DNA of 64,000 nt, taken from the NCBI RefSeq assembly GCF_014898055.3, contig NW_023601543.1:64183782-64247781 (forward strand), in the 5' to 3' direction. Made by a program: the position numbers and the translations under genes. The notes under the pieces are model-generated. The model did no database searches and was not told where the DNA came from. It was given only the letters and a program-made list of their open reading frames with translations. Shown here one piece after another: positions 54,897 through 64,000 of this stretch. Source of the DNA: Talpa occidentalis. Its lineage: Eukaryota > Chordata > Mammalia > Eulipotyphla > Talpidae. Within the stretch, counting starts at the first letter, position 1. Each line of letters begins with the position of its first letter.

Positions 54897-55499
54897 ACCT
54901 ACCAAATGAGACATTGGGTGTGCCTGGAATTCATTCCCTCTTTGTCCTGAAATAATATGCTGATTTCTTTCGATGAACAGTCCCTCCTCCACTCCAAGTG
55001 CTTGCAGTGGGGCTGACCATCACTGTATCCCCAGGCCGCCATCCTCCTAGCTAGTCACCCAGAGTGTTCTCTTCCAGAGTCAGTAATTGGTACAGAGTTG
55101 CAGCAATGGGGCAAACTGGGTGAACCAGCAGCTTCTCTGAGATTTGTTATATGAATGTGTTAAGAGACCCTCTCACTCCCTGGGAACTCAAGCTGTAAAG
55201 GCCAACTAGTCCAACTTCCCTTTCCACAGAACATCAGGACATAAAGATGGGGAGAGTGTGACCGAACCCTGGTGACATGATTTGAGCCTTTGGAAACAGT
55301 CAGACTGGATTCAATTAAACCTCAGACTTCCCAATTATGGAGCAAAAGGGAATTTGGTCTCTCATGTAGTAAATATAGTAGCCACACCCTATTTCCTGGA
55401 GAAGCTATTAGTGTGTACATAAATCTCATTATTCTCCTCTTTGGCCCTAGCCCATGGCACTCCTGGTTAGTTGCAGTCTTATGCCCAATTCTTTACTCC
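54897..55499. other. Unique non-coding sequence
   Basis: Nothing recognised. Confidence 0.4.
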
Positions 55500-55880
55500 G
55501 TCCTGATAATAGGATTATGTGGCTACACCAGTGTGACCTAGTGGGCCCTCCTGTCACAGTAGGCAGAGTAAACTACCCTGTACCATTAATGTTGCTCAAC
55601 TATGTGACTTGTTTTGGCCAATGGAAACTTGACAGAGTAACATGAATAGAGGCTTTAAACGTGTGTGTAGGGTTGGTGTTGGCCTCTCACTCTCCTGCTA
55701 GCTGCTGTGAGAAGGTGTTCTTGTGGCTGCAGGTCTTAGGAGGCAGGGTTATATGGAGCAACCCTGAGACCAATCTGCATCCTCAAGGCAACCTCAGCTG
55801 AAGAAAAAGAAATGATTGTTACTGTAAGCTGTCAAGACTTGGGGCTTATTTGTTACGCAGCAGTATTGGTAGAAGCCTGA
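55500..55880 (+). mobile_element. MLT1-like solo LTR, plus orientation
   Basis: CTATGTGACTTGTTTTGGCC, AATGGAAACTTGACAGAG and a 3' end of TTACTGTAAGCTGTCAAGAC, GGGGCTTATTTGTTACGCAG fit a diverged MLT1 LTR in the same orientation as the one at 54440. Confidence 0.65.
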
Positions 55881-56214
55881 CTGATGTGAGGCATGGCCAA
55901 GTAAACCAACCCTAGTCCCTGCTTTGCCCTTTTCCTCAGACCTCTAACATCCCATAAGACTTGGTATAGACATCCCTGCTGTCACTCGTTATGGTGTATG
56001 GGGTTGCTTGTATCTCTGTCACACTCTTTACATAGCCTACGAGATCCTCAAGGGCCTGGCACATAATAGATGCTTGATCTAGGTTTGATCATTGGCTGAT
56101 TGACTAAATGGATGTGGGCCCCAGTTCCTCCTTTTGCTTGTTGATGGGGTTGGGGGTGAGTCCCCCTCCCTGCAGTATCTTTGTCTTCATGTAAAGCCCT
56201 GTGGGGAGTACAGA
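55881..56214. other. Unique sequence with L2-like trace
   Basis: CTCAAGGGCCTGGCACATAATAG (near 56050) looks like an L2 3'-end phrase. Otherwise unassigned. Confidence 0.4.
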
Positions 56215-56335
56215 CATTCAATTTTGAATGTAAAATTTGGTGCCATGGCACTTAACCCATCTTGGTCATCAGTTTCCTTATCTATAAATTAGCTCTACCT
56301 CACAGGACTGCAGAGAGGAGTAAATGAAAAGAATA
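56215..56335 (+). repeat. MIR SINE fragment
   Basis: GGCACTTAACCCATCTTGG, ATCAGTTTCCTTATCTATAAA and CTACCTCACAGGACTGC match the plus-strand MIR core. Confidence 0.75.
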
Positions 56336-56339
56336 GAAA

Positions 56340-56580
56340 TAATAGTAGTAACATCTATAGCCCTAGTATGTATAGAGCACTTTATGCACGTTAGTTTCTT
56401 TCACCCTGGCAATAGCCTATGAGGTCGGTGTCTTATTATTAAAATCAGTTGTAGTTTATTGAGCAGAGAACTGAGGCACAGAGAGGTTGACTAAGTCGAC
56501 TAAAGTTACACAGCAGTAAGTCACAGCGTTGGGATTTGGTCCCACATGGTCAGGCTTCAGCCTTTGCTCTCAACCCCATA
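56340..56580 (-). repeat. MIR SINE fragment
   Basis: CAATAGCCTATGAGGTCGG, AACTGAGGCACAGAGAGG, TTGACTAAGTCGACTAAAGT and CACAGCAGTAAGTCACAG give a clear reversed MIR. Together with 56215-56335 it forms an inverted pair of MIR relics. Confidence 0.85.
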
Positions 56581-57404
56581 TGTAAAAGTACCTCACAGAG
56601 CAGTAATAGATTTATCAGAAACAAGACCCACATGCTGGCCACTAAAGGCTATTTTCAAATATCCCAATGTAATATCACAAAGGTTTAATCAAGTCATATC
56701 TGTGTGATGAAAAACATGGGTTTGAAAAATGGTGCCTGTGATGTATCCGGCTGTCGTAATGATGGAGCTGAATCTCCCGCACAGCCGATCTGATTGTCTC
56801 TAGAAATCATCACTCATTAAGGCATTGGGAGAAAAATGAATCGACCCCAGAGGCCACATGGAGAGGTAGCTCCTGGGTGAGCCGCTCTAGGACAGAGAAG
56901 AACTTGGCCCCAGGCAGCCGGGGAAGCCAAAGAGAATTATATTTAACATGAAACATAAACACCATGTAAAAGGTGGTTGGTGCAGAAAAATATAAATTTG
57001 ATCATCGTCTGGTGAGTCAGAAACCCAGTGGCCTTAGAATCCACATCCATACACTTTTAACTCCCCAGCATTTCAGATGATGAAATAGCGTTCTTCATTA
57101 AAGAAGGCTGCAAGAATGAAATGTTAATGGTGATATATCCGAGAGGGGTCGGCTGGGGAACAGAGGGTGATAACATCATAGCAGGGAGCCACAGGGGGTT
57201 CGTTTCTGTGAAAATGGCCACAGGACGAGCTCTGGGCCCAGAACACAGCCACAAACACATGACAAGTCACTGTGCTGTGGGTGGCTGCCTGCCCTCTGAG
57301 CCACAAATGATAACCCCTGGCTCCAGGTACTTGTAATTTCCCCTTCTTCCAAGGGTTCCCGAGTTTTCCAGAAGCGAGCTATTTATATGTGGCTCGGGCA
57401 GGAG
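56581..57404. promoter_or_regulatory. Candidate conserved non-coding block
   Basis: Over 800 bp without repeats and of moderate AT content: CAATGTAATATCACAAAGG, TGATTGTCTCTAGAAATCATC, CACTCATTAAGGCATTGG, GCTATTTATATGTGG. No coding frame of interest. Enhancer function is inferred. Confidence 0.33.
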
Positions 57405-57510
57405 ACATGCATGGTCCTCCTCATTTTAACAATGCAGAAATGTCCACATTGAGCTAAGCTAAAATCCACTCGAGGTTGCACAGCCACAGCAGGAGCTGGC
57501 AAATGGTGTC
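57405..57510 (-). repeat. MIR SINE fragment
   Basis: CTCATTTTAACAATGCAGAAA then GGTTGCACAGCCACAGC is a weak reversed MIR core. Confidence 0.5.
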
Positions 57511-58599
57511 CTGGGTCCAACCTTCCAGGGGTGGCCATCCTGCTGCTCAGCCAAGGGCAATGCTTTTGCAAAGTGCAGGCTCCCTCCAGCTGGATCCCTC
57601 ATCTGTGAGGCAGATATTCCCAGGGCTGCGAGCTCCCCTCCTCACAGGGCTTCCTCTGCCCACTGGGGTGGCAGGGAACCTGACCACCTAGCCCCCTCCC
57701 CTCTGCCTCATTTAAGAAGCGCTTCTAGAACACCCGGAGGAGAACTCGAGATGGACTTTTGGGACATGCCTCCCACAGTCCATCAGCCAGCCCACATTCA
57801 TTGGGTATAAGCCTTGACTGAACGTCAGAGTGCCCCAGATCCCAGATCTCTTGCAGACATTTGTTTTAGTTTCTTTTTGCACACTCGCCCTGCAGCTTGT
57901 TTTCTCCAGCCAGCACTGGGGACTCTTTCAGAGCCTCTCCTCGCCTCCCTCACCCTCAGGCTTTGGGAGCCAAAGAGGAGCCCTGGGGTGTGCACCACTC
58001 TGGCCTTCCCCAACCCTGAAGGCTAGTTAACCAGTTACTGGTATTGCAGAAGTGCCGACCGTCCCCTCCCCAACCTCCTAGCAAAAGCAGGGGGAATCTC
58101 CTGCTTAAGTCTCCTCTTACTCAGCTGCCTCCCTCTCCAGGTCTTGCTTCCCTGCCCCCTCTTCCACCCCTCAACCCCCCACTGCCCCCACCCCCCAGCC
58201 CCATAGCTAGACCTCTAATCAGTCGCTGACACTTGAATCCTCATCTCTGGATCTGCTTCTGGGGGATCTGGATCTAAAATATTCGCCCTTCTGTTCAGGA
58301 AAGATATGGCTGGTCTGGTCCTCAGGAAGGCCCAGCGGCACATTTTCAGCCTAGTCAGTGGACTCCAAAGGGAGCGTGAGGGCAAGGTGATCCATTGAGA
58401 TGTGGGAAGAACAGCTCAGTGTGTCTATTTAAAGTTGTGTTTATCACGCCCTTCAATATTTTCTATTTTTGTGCATGTTTCATAATGAAGATAATATTAG
58501 GACCAGGATATAAGTTAAAATGGCATCATTTTCACACAATGACAGAGTGAGTACTCAATAGGTCTTTATTAATAGGGAACTGAGATCAAAAAGTTTACA
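57511..58599. other. Unique non-coding sequence
   Basis: A C-rich run lies at about 58150-58200. Nothing else was recognised. Confidence 0.4.
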
Positions 58600-59250
58600 C
58601 ATAAGAGGTGGCCGACCTGGTGCCAGAAGTTAAGTGTGTCCCCAGTGGAACCGAAGGCCCCATGTTGCCATTTTCCAGCTCCAGAATCTATGGAAGACTG
58701 TAATTAAGCCACCCTCAAGGTCTTTTCCATTCAAAACAAGCCCCACCTCGCTAGCTTTTCCTACTAGCTTTATCTTTCTGCCTCTTCATCATTTCTGTTG
58801 CTTTTCTTTGGGCTTTCTCCAAGTTCCACAGGCCTGGCATTAATTGTAAGGCCCAATATTCCTGTAATTGCAGGGTAAGTATTTTTGTGCAGATCACAAG
58901 CCTGACCTCCTTTGTTATTTAGTTTGAGCTGGATTCTCCGTGGACAGAGGGAGAGGCATGAAATGAGTAAATATTTAATTCAGGAGAAGCCTGCGGCTTC
59001 AAAATGTTTTCCCATTTGCTCGGCGCTGGCCCACATAGTGCGGTGGCTTTCCACGGAGCTGTGCGTCGTCGCGCGCTGCCGTGAAGGGCTGGCTGCCCCG
59101 GGAACTCAGCTCTCTCAGCAGCACCTTGAAGAGGGTGTGGGCCAATGGGAGCCTAGGAAATGACTGCACAGCAAATTGAAATCAATGAACAGAAATAAAT
59201 GCTTCGACATTTGCAGGTACTTTCCCAGCCACATTAGTGACGCTGCCATC
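58600..59250. promoter_or_regulatory. Candidate conserved non-coding block
   Basis: Repeat-free. AT-rich cores GGCATTAATTGTAAGG, CCTGTAATTGCAGG (near palindromic) and AAATATTTAATTC sit beside a CpG-bearing segment (59020-59100). Inference from composition and motifs only. Confidence 0.33.
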
Positions 59251-59685
59251 AGCAGCTCCTGAAAATTCCACTTGAGTCTCCCCGATGCTGCCGTGGGAGG
59301 TCCTGGGTCAGGGAGGAGACTCTCCTGGGAGTGAGACAGATGCTGAGCTTAAGGCTTGAGGTGGGAGAGGAGGGCAGGGGGCAAAGAGGAGGACCATCAG
59401 GCAGATGAGGGAGTCCAGAGCCTGGAAGCAGGAGCTGGGAGGCAGTAGTGAGGGGAGTTATGGCCATCACAGAGGTAAGGAGTGGGTCAGAAAGAGGAGA
59501 TACTCAGAGGCAACTGGTGTTTGGGAAAACATACTCTGTCCCTCATCTGTGAGGCAGTGGGCAGTCACGGTCATCCTGACACTCAGTGTGTGAGTTACCT
59601 TTGGTCATGTCCTTTTCATGACCGGTGGCGCCAACCCGAGAGTGAGTTGGCTAGGGATTCCGTTGTGCTCTGTCATCTCAGGGCA
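59251..59685. other. Unique non-coding sequence
   Basis: Nothing recognised. Confidence 0.4.
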
Positions 59686-59700
59686 CAGAAGCTGTTTTCT

Positions 59701-59982
59701 TTTCTTTCTTTCTTTTTTTTTTTTAAGATTTATTTATTTTTATACAAGAACCGGGGTACAGGCCAGATGCGTGGGAGGGTGAGAGGATTCACCAGAGACA
59801 GAGCGGGGAACAGAACAGGCAGACTGAAGAAATGCACTGCTGAGGGGAGCAGCGGGTGAGACAGGAGAGGTCTGCCACACCATGTGGGATTCTCGCCGTC
59901 CCGTCGGGATCGAGCCTACACTGCAGAGGCTGCGGATAGCTTCACAGTGCGGTGCTCAACCGCCTGTGCCACCAGGGAGGCC
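59701..59982 (-). mobile_element. Lineage-specific tRNA-derived SINE, head A / tail B
   Basis: Exact 15-bp target duplication CAGAAGCTGTTTTCT lies at 59686-59700 and 59983-59997. Reversed head: CTCAACCGCCTGTGCCACC. Tail: TATTTTTATACAAGAACCGGGG. The T stretch next to the tail contains a TTTC run. Confidence 0.96.
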
Positions 59983-59997
59983 CAGAAGCTGTTTTCT

Positions 59998-60399
59998 GAA
60001 ACCACTGGTGTCACCTGGTCCTCAGTTATAACATGCCCACACCAATCAACACCTTAGCATTTAGACTCCAAAACATCGAAATTAATGAGACTGAGAAATG
60101 CTATATAATCAAAGATAGGAATACTGTTGTGGTTTAAAGACTGCATGAACATTCCATTACACAGTAAGGTCCTAAATGTCAGAGTATTTGTTTTCAATGC
60201 ATTCTGTTAGTTATTAGATAGTAGGGGAAAACTTCAAAATATTATAAAATGATAGCAATGATGTTAAAGATATTTGAGCACGTACAATATACAAAGCAAT
60301 TTAAAGAACTTCAGATGAAGTTGTAGTCGAACAGGATAATCTCCAAGCAAAAATGTTTCTATTCTGTATAGGTTTAGATCTTCACATCTAAGAACTATT
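59998..60399. other. AT-rich unassigned sequence
   Basis: No family recognised. Confidence 0.4.
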
Positions 60400-60563
60400 C
60401 TTCTATCCATTTATCAACCCATTTTTCCATTCATTGGTCCATTATTCCTTTGATGGATCAATTGATCCATCCATCCATTTATCTATCCATCCATTCACCC
60501 ACCTACTATCCATCATCCATCACTCTATCCAGCCATCCACCATCCATCCATCTGTCCATCCAT
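60400..60563. repeat. Degenerate (ATCC)n repeat
   Basis: Many CATCCATCC and CTATCCATC words over about 160 bp with interruptions. An old tetranucleotide microsatellite. Confidence 0.9.
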
Positions 60564-60680
60564 GTAACATGGGTCAGGCATTGTGCAAGCCATGGCTGAT
60601 ACACAGATTAAGACATTACTGTGCTCAAGGAGTTCACGCTCTAGTGGAACAACTTTGAATTATGCATTAAATTCAAACCC
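60564..60680 (+). repeat. Old L2/MIR-era repeat fragment
   Basis: GGGTCAGGCATTGTGCAAGCC, CTGTGCTCAAGGAGTTCACGC and TCTAGTGGAACAAC match the family noted at 3036 and 32561. The ATCC repeat lies just upstream. Confidence 0.55.
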
Positions 60681-61195
60681 AAGTAAATTGGGTTGCATGC
60701 AAGAATTAGATGCTTAAGCCTAACAGTGCTGAGGGTTCCGGTGGCTGAAAGATCTTAGAGGTAAACTGCTCCAGGAAACCTCTATTGCCTGATTTTCTCC
60801 CCCTAAATTTCCTACGATATTTTTTGAATGCTAATTTCCATGACTGTGCCTGGACCCCTGGAGGTCACTACTTCTCTTTCTCTCCAGGCCTATTATAGAC
60901 ACAGATCTTTCTGTTCCCGCCCCCTGGCCAAGTGGATAGGTCATCAGAAAAAGCTAAGGGGAAAAGAAAAAGAAATCCTGAAAGTGTTAACAATGCATAA
61001 AACTATCAGTTTATGGAGTAATAATTCCCTACCTGAAGAATTCTATAAGGTGCTCTGAGCTTCTCAGCATACAGCATTTCTTCATTCTAAGATCCTTCCA
61101 TCTAGGTGCTTTTTGGAAGGTCACTGTCTTCAGATGGGCTGCCTAGCTTCCTTCCCTTCCAGTTCCCTGTTTTCTTGTCCTTATAGCTCCTTGGC
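60681..61195. other. Unique sequence
   Basis: Nothing recognised. Confidence 0.4.
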
Positions 61196-61199
61196 TTGG

Positions 61200-61580
61200 T
61201 CATGCGTATCAGTGAACTCTTGCTGTGTAAGAAACACAATTTTACAATCTCAGAGGCACAATCATATGCATTCATCTTTCTCACTTATGTGAGTTGGCTG
61301 GGGTGGCTCTGTTATCTAAACTGGATCAGTTGAACTGGACTTTAAGCTCCAAGCTGGGTCCAGATTTGCTCTGCACATTTCTCATGTGGACCCACAGAAG
61401 GAGGACATGTCCTCCTGATGGCAATGCCAGAGCACAGGAGGCGAGCAGAAAGAAGTGAGGCCTCTTAAGTTGAGGCTCAGAACCGACACAGTGTTTATTT
61501 CCAGCTACATTCCATTGACCAGAGCAAGTGGTATGGCCAAGCTCAAAATCATGTAACCGATGGCATAGTTACAGGATAAA
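61200..61580 (-). mobile_element. Old MLT1-like LTR, reverse orientation
   Basis: TATCAGTGAACTCTTGCTGTG, then TACAATCTCAGAGGCACAA opens it. 'CCATTGACCAGAGCAAGTGG' and ATGGCCAAGCTCAAAATCATG close it. Same layout as the copies at 3880 and 26598. Confidence 0.55.
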
Positions 61581-61729
61581 GGGTGTGGATGCAGAGAAAT
61601 GGGAAGAATTGAGTCTGATAATTTCATTTACACCAAGGAGAAATAGAAAATTTTCAAAATATATGGCATATAGATTTTTCTGATCCTCAAAACAACTCCA
61701 AGTATGTCCTATTTTCTTTTGTATTCTTA
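61581..61729. other. AT-rich unassigned sequence
   Basis: Nothing recognised. Confidence 0.4.
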
Positions 61730-61880
61730 CTTTCTTTTTCCTCTTTATTGAGGTGGAATTGTCAAATAGGATTGTACAATAGTTACAGTACAAAATGCCA
61801 TCATTTGCTATATGTATACATTGTGAAAGGATTTCCCCCCATGGAGTTAATTAACTAGTTAATTAGTATGTGCAGTTCTA
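61730..61880 (-). mobile_element. Short L1 3' relic, reverse orientation
   Basis: TCTTTATTGAGGTGGAATTGTC, TATATGTATACATTGTGAAAGG and GGAGTTAATTAACTAG fit a reversed old L1 3' UTR. Confidence 0.6.
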
Positions 61881-62199
61881 AGAAGCAGTCACTAAGGTGT
61901 GATCTACCTAAGTAACTTGGCCAAAGTCCCCCAGCCCATCCAGTCATCCAAAGTCTGTCTTTCCTGGGCGGGCACAGTGAAACAGTTCTGGACAAGTCCC
62001 CTGTTACAGAGCCTCCTTCCTGAAAGGACGCAGACCCTGACTTCCCATTTTAGGGGTTCTCAACCCCACCCCCCAAGGCCGTCCCTGTTTTCTGGGAGTG
62101 GCCTGGCCTCTGGTCTCAGTTAATCAGCTGATTAATTCTGCTGAATACAAGGAGAGCTTGGCTGTTCCTGCCTTAATTGTCCTGCTCCTTTCTCTCCTG
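61881..62199. other. Unique sequence with MIR trace
   Basis: CTAAGTAACTTGGCCAAAGTCC (61908) resembles a short reversed MIR core. Otherwise unassigned. Confidence 0.4.
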
Positions 62200-62420
62200 C
62201 AGAATTTGGAATAGCTCCCCCAAGAGGAATGGTTTGCAAAGCTCCAACATTATTATCCATAATGTATAAAGCCCTCAAACATATATTGATTGACATTAAT
62301 ACAACGTGTAGTAAAACGGAGGGTCATTCTCTCACATGGGTGGGAATGTTCGTGGCATAAATTACCTTTATAACTCTCAGGCAGCCGCCTCTTCCCATTA
62401 CCCGGTGGCCTTTCATCAGC
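62200..62420. promoter_or_regulatory. Candidate regulatory island with PBX-like site
   Basis: Repeat-free AT-rich block with ATTATTATCCATAATG and TGATTGACAT (62287-62296). The latter is one base from the PBX-PREP/MEIS decamer TGATTGACAG and is followed by an ATTA homeodomain core. Inferred. Confidence 0.3.
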
Positions 62421-63079
62421 CTCCAGGCTATGGGCTCAGAGTCCTCCCTTCTATTTGCGGTCTTTCCCTTTTATCTACATGTATTTGCCTTTTGAATTTA
62501 TCTTTACTTGTTTATTAGTGGGGGGAAAATCACAGCTTTCAGCTTTGGTTTTGGATTGTCAATGAGACCTTGGATGGTAGAGAAGTAGTGTACCTTCCTC
62601 TCAAAATGCCTTTCATCAGCTTTGGGTATTTCCCTCTCTAACTCTAAATACCATACTTACACTGCTTCTTCGTGATTTTCTGGTTTTAGGCATTATCTTT
62701 TTAATTCCTATTGACTTCCTGTGATGGAAAATGACTATTTAGTTCTCTTTCACCACTATCCCCTCTACTCACCATTCCCTGGCACACTTTCTCTCAGAAT
62801 ACTTGTATATTGTAATTTAGGTTAGTTCAGTGTTCGGCGTTTATGTTATTTTGACAGCGTAAACAATAGTCATAGCTGAGCGGTGCAGCTATTTCCTCAC
62901 CTTCTTACTGTGGTAGATTATTTGCAAATGTGGCTGCAGTAACTCCGCCCTGAACACTTGCCCCCTCGCAGTGCAACCTTGCCACCTCTTTACCTTTCAG
63001 ATGGTTTCTCCACTTCTAGAGACTGAGCTCAGTCATGTGACCACCTTGGCCAGTGCGACATCAGATTCATCTGGTGTTG
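62421..63079. other. AT-rich unassigned sequence
   Basis: Possibly old LINE material (TTTATGTTATTTTGACAGCG...). No firm match. Confidence 0.35.
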
Positions 63080-63225
63080 CTGCTTTAACAGATGACTGCA
63101 AACACAGTGGCTTAAACCAACCCAACTTCATTCTCTTCAATTTCTGGAAGCCAGCTGTCTGAAATCCATTTCACTGGGCTAACGTTAAGGCATCAACAGA
63201 GTTGGTTCCTTTTGGGAAGGAACTA
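63080..63225 (-). mobile_element. MLT1-like LTR fragment, reverse orientation
   Basis: GATGACTGCAAACACAGTGGC, TTAAACCAACCCAACTTC, TTTCTGGAAGCCAGCTGTC and GAGTTGGTTCCTTTTGGG are a reversed MLT1 3' part. Confidence 0.55.
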
Positions 63226-63285
63226 AGTGGGGATGCTAAGGGGAGTCTTACCTTTTTCGGCTTCTAGCGATCACCTGTGTTCCTT

Positions 63286-63557
63286 TATTGTTTTTTTAAA
63301 GATTTATTTATTTTTGTACAAGAACCTGTATACAGGATAGATGTGTGGGAGGGTGAGAGGATTCACCGGAGACAGAGCAGGGAGCAGAACAGGCAGATGA
63401 CAGAAATACACTGCTGAGGGGAGCAGCGGGCGAGACAGGAGAGGTCTGCTTCATCACGTGGGTTTCTCCCTGGCCGGCCGGGATTGAACCTGTGCTGCAG
63501 AGGCTGTGGACAGCTCCACAGTGCGGCACTCAACTGCCTGTGCCACCAGGGAGGCCC
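63286..63557 (-). mobile_element. Lineage-specific tRNA-derived SINE, head A / tail B
   Basis: Exact 14-bp target duplication CACCTGTGTTCCTT lies at 63272-63285 and 63558-63571. Reversed head: CTCAACTGCCTGTGCCACC. B box region: GGGATTGAACCTG. Tail: TTTATTTATTTTTGTACAAG. Confidence 0.96.
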
Positions 63558-63574
63558 CACCTGTGTTCCTTAAC

Positions 63575-63670
63575 ATGTGATTGCATGGATTAAATGGGAT
63601 GATGTGAAGGACTTAGAATCGTATCTATACATTGCAAACACCCAATACGTTGAGCTATTATTACCATATT
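63575..63670 (+). repeat. MIR SINE 3' part
   Basis: GGATTAAATGGGATGATGTG, AAGGACTTAGAATCG and TTGAGCTATTATTACC fit the 3' third of MIR on the plus strand. Confidence 0.6.
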
Positions 63671-64000
63671 ATTTTTCTGACAGTATTAATAGGGTTTTTT
63701 CTTTTCCAGATTTCTTTTCCCTGCATAGTGTTTACTTGTGCCAAAGCTTTTTACTGATTGGCTTTGGCATCTCTCTTTTAAGTCAGACACTTCTTGTGGG
63801 TATCTGTTGATTCTTGACTCTCAGTTAATATTTGAGTGAGTCTTAGTATTTTCAGATCTTTCTTTTGGGCTGGCTATAATCTTCAGCATAGGATACTCCA
63901 GTTTCCTACTTGGGGAGTGGATAGTCGGACTGCCATCCTTCTGAAAGCTCCCAATGAAAACCCGTTTTTTCTTCAGGTAACCCTGTCTAGAGATCTTCAT
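63671..64000. other. Unassigned sequence at the window end
   Basis: T-rich and unassigned. No gene or repeat was recognised before the window ends. Confidence 0.4.

Noticed and set aside
60400..60563. Regularly spaced repeats considered as a CRISPR-like array
   Set aside because: The units are 4-bp ATCC microsatellite words with no spacers, and the genome is mammalian.
61845..61856. Perfect palindrome AGTTAATTAACT, possible homeodomain or HNF1 site
   Set aside because: The same word lies at the expected place in reversed L1 3' UTR sequence, so it is most simply inherited from the LINE.

Overview
This window looks like nuclear DNA from a placental mammal, and I find no protein-coding gene in it that I can support. 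The evidence for a mammal is the repeat content: many decayed copies that read as MIR, L2, MLT1-type (MaLR) LTRs, L1 3' ends and small DNA transposons, plus nine copies of a younger tRNA-derived SINE of about 270 bp. All family names here were read by eye from memory of consensus sequences and were not computed. The SINE has an RNA polymerase III A box and B box, a body I cannot assign to a named family, and an AAAT-rich tail. It is not Alu, B1/B2, the horse ERE, the pig PRE, a ruminant Bov element or the vespertilionid Ves element. Its head and tail architecture resembles the tRNA-derived SINEs of Carnivora and other laurasiatherians, so a laurasiatherian is my best guess. I cannot name the species.

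Layout. Positions 1-4,300 are mostly unique sequence with a perfect 20-bp tandem duplication and old repeats. Positions 4,300-8,800 hold a candidate 1-kb DNA transposon, an L1 3' end, a possible 112-bp exon, an internally deleted L1 copy with an exact target-site duplication, and a diverged local direct repeat. Positions 8,800-15,500 hold old repeats, two SINEs 200 bp apart and an L1 ORF2 relic. Positions 15,500-28,900 hold three MLT1 LTRs (one split by a SINE), an L1 3' end, an L2 and GC-rich unique sequence. Positions 29,000-38,100 hold SINEs, LTR material split by a SINE, a fold-back DNA element, an L1 3' end and a TG/GA microsatellite. Positions 38,100-50,000 are GC-rich and repeat-poor with MIR relics and several stretches that look like conserved non-coding DNA. 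Positions 50,000-64,000 hold L1, MLT1, MIR and three more SINEs, with further candidate regulatory stretches.

Interpretation. Open reading frames reach 232 codons, but none is recognised, none has a convincing exon structure, and many overlap repeats or each other on opposite strands. The pattern fits a gene desert or a very large intron. Several AT-rich, repeat-free islands could be distal enhancers, but that is inference because conservation cannot be measured from one sequence. I found no CRISPR array, operon, true tRNA or rRNA gene, or other novel multigene system. The most distinctive content is the lineage-specific SINE family, whose nine copies fall into three head/tail combinations.
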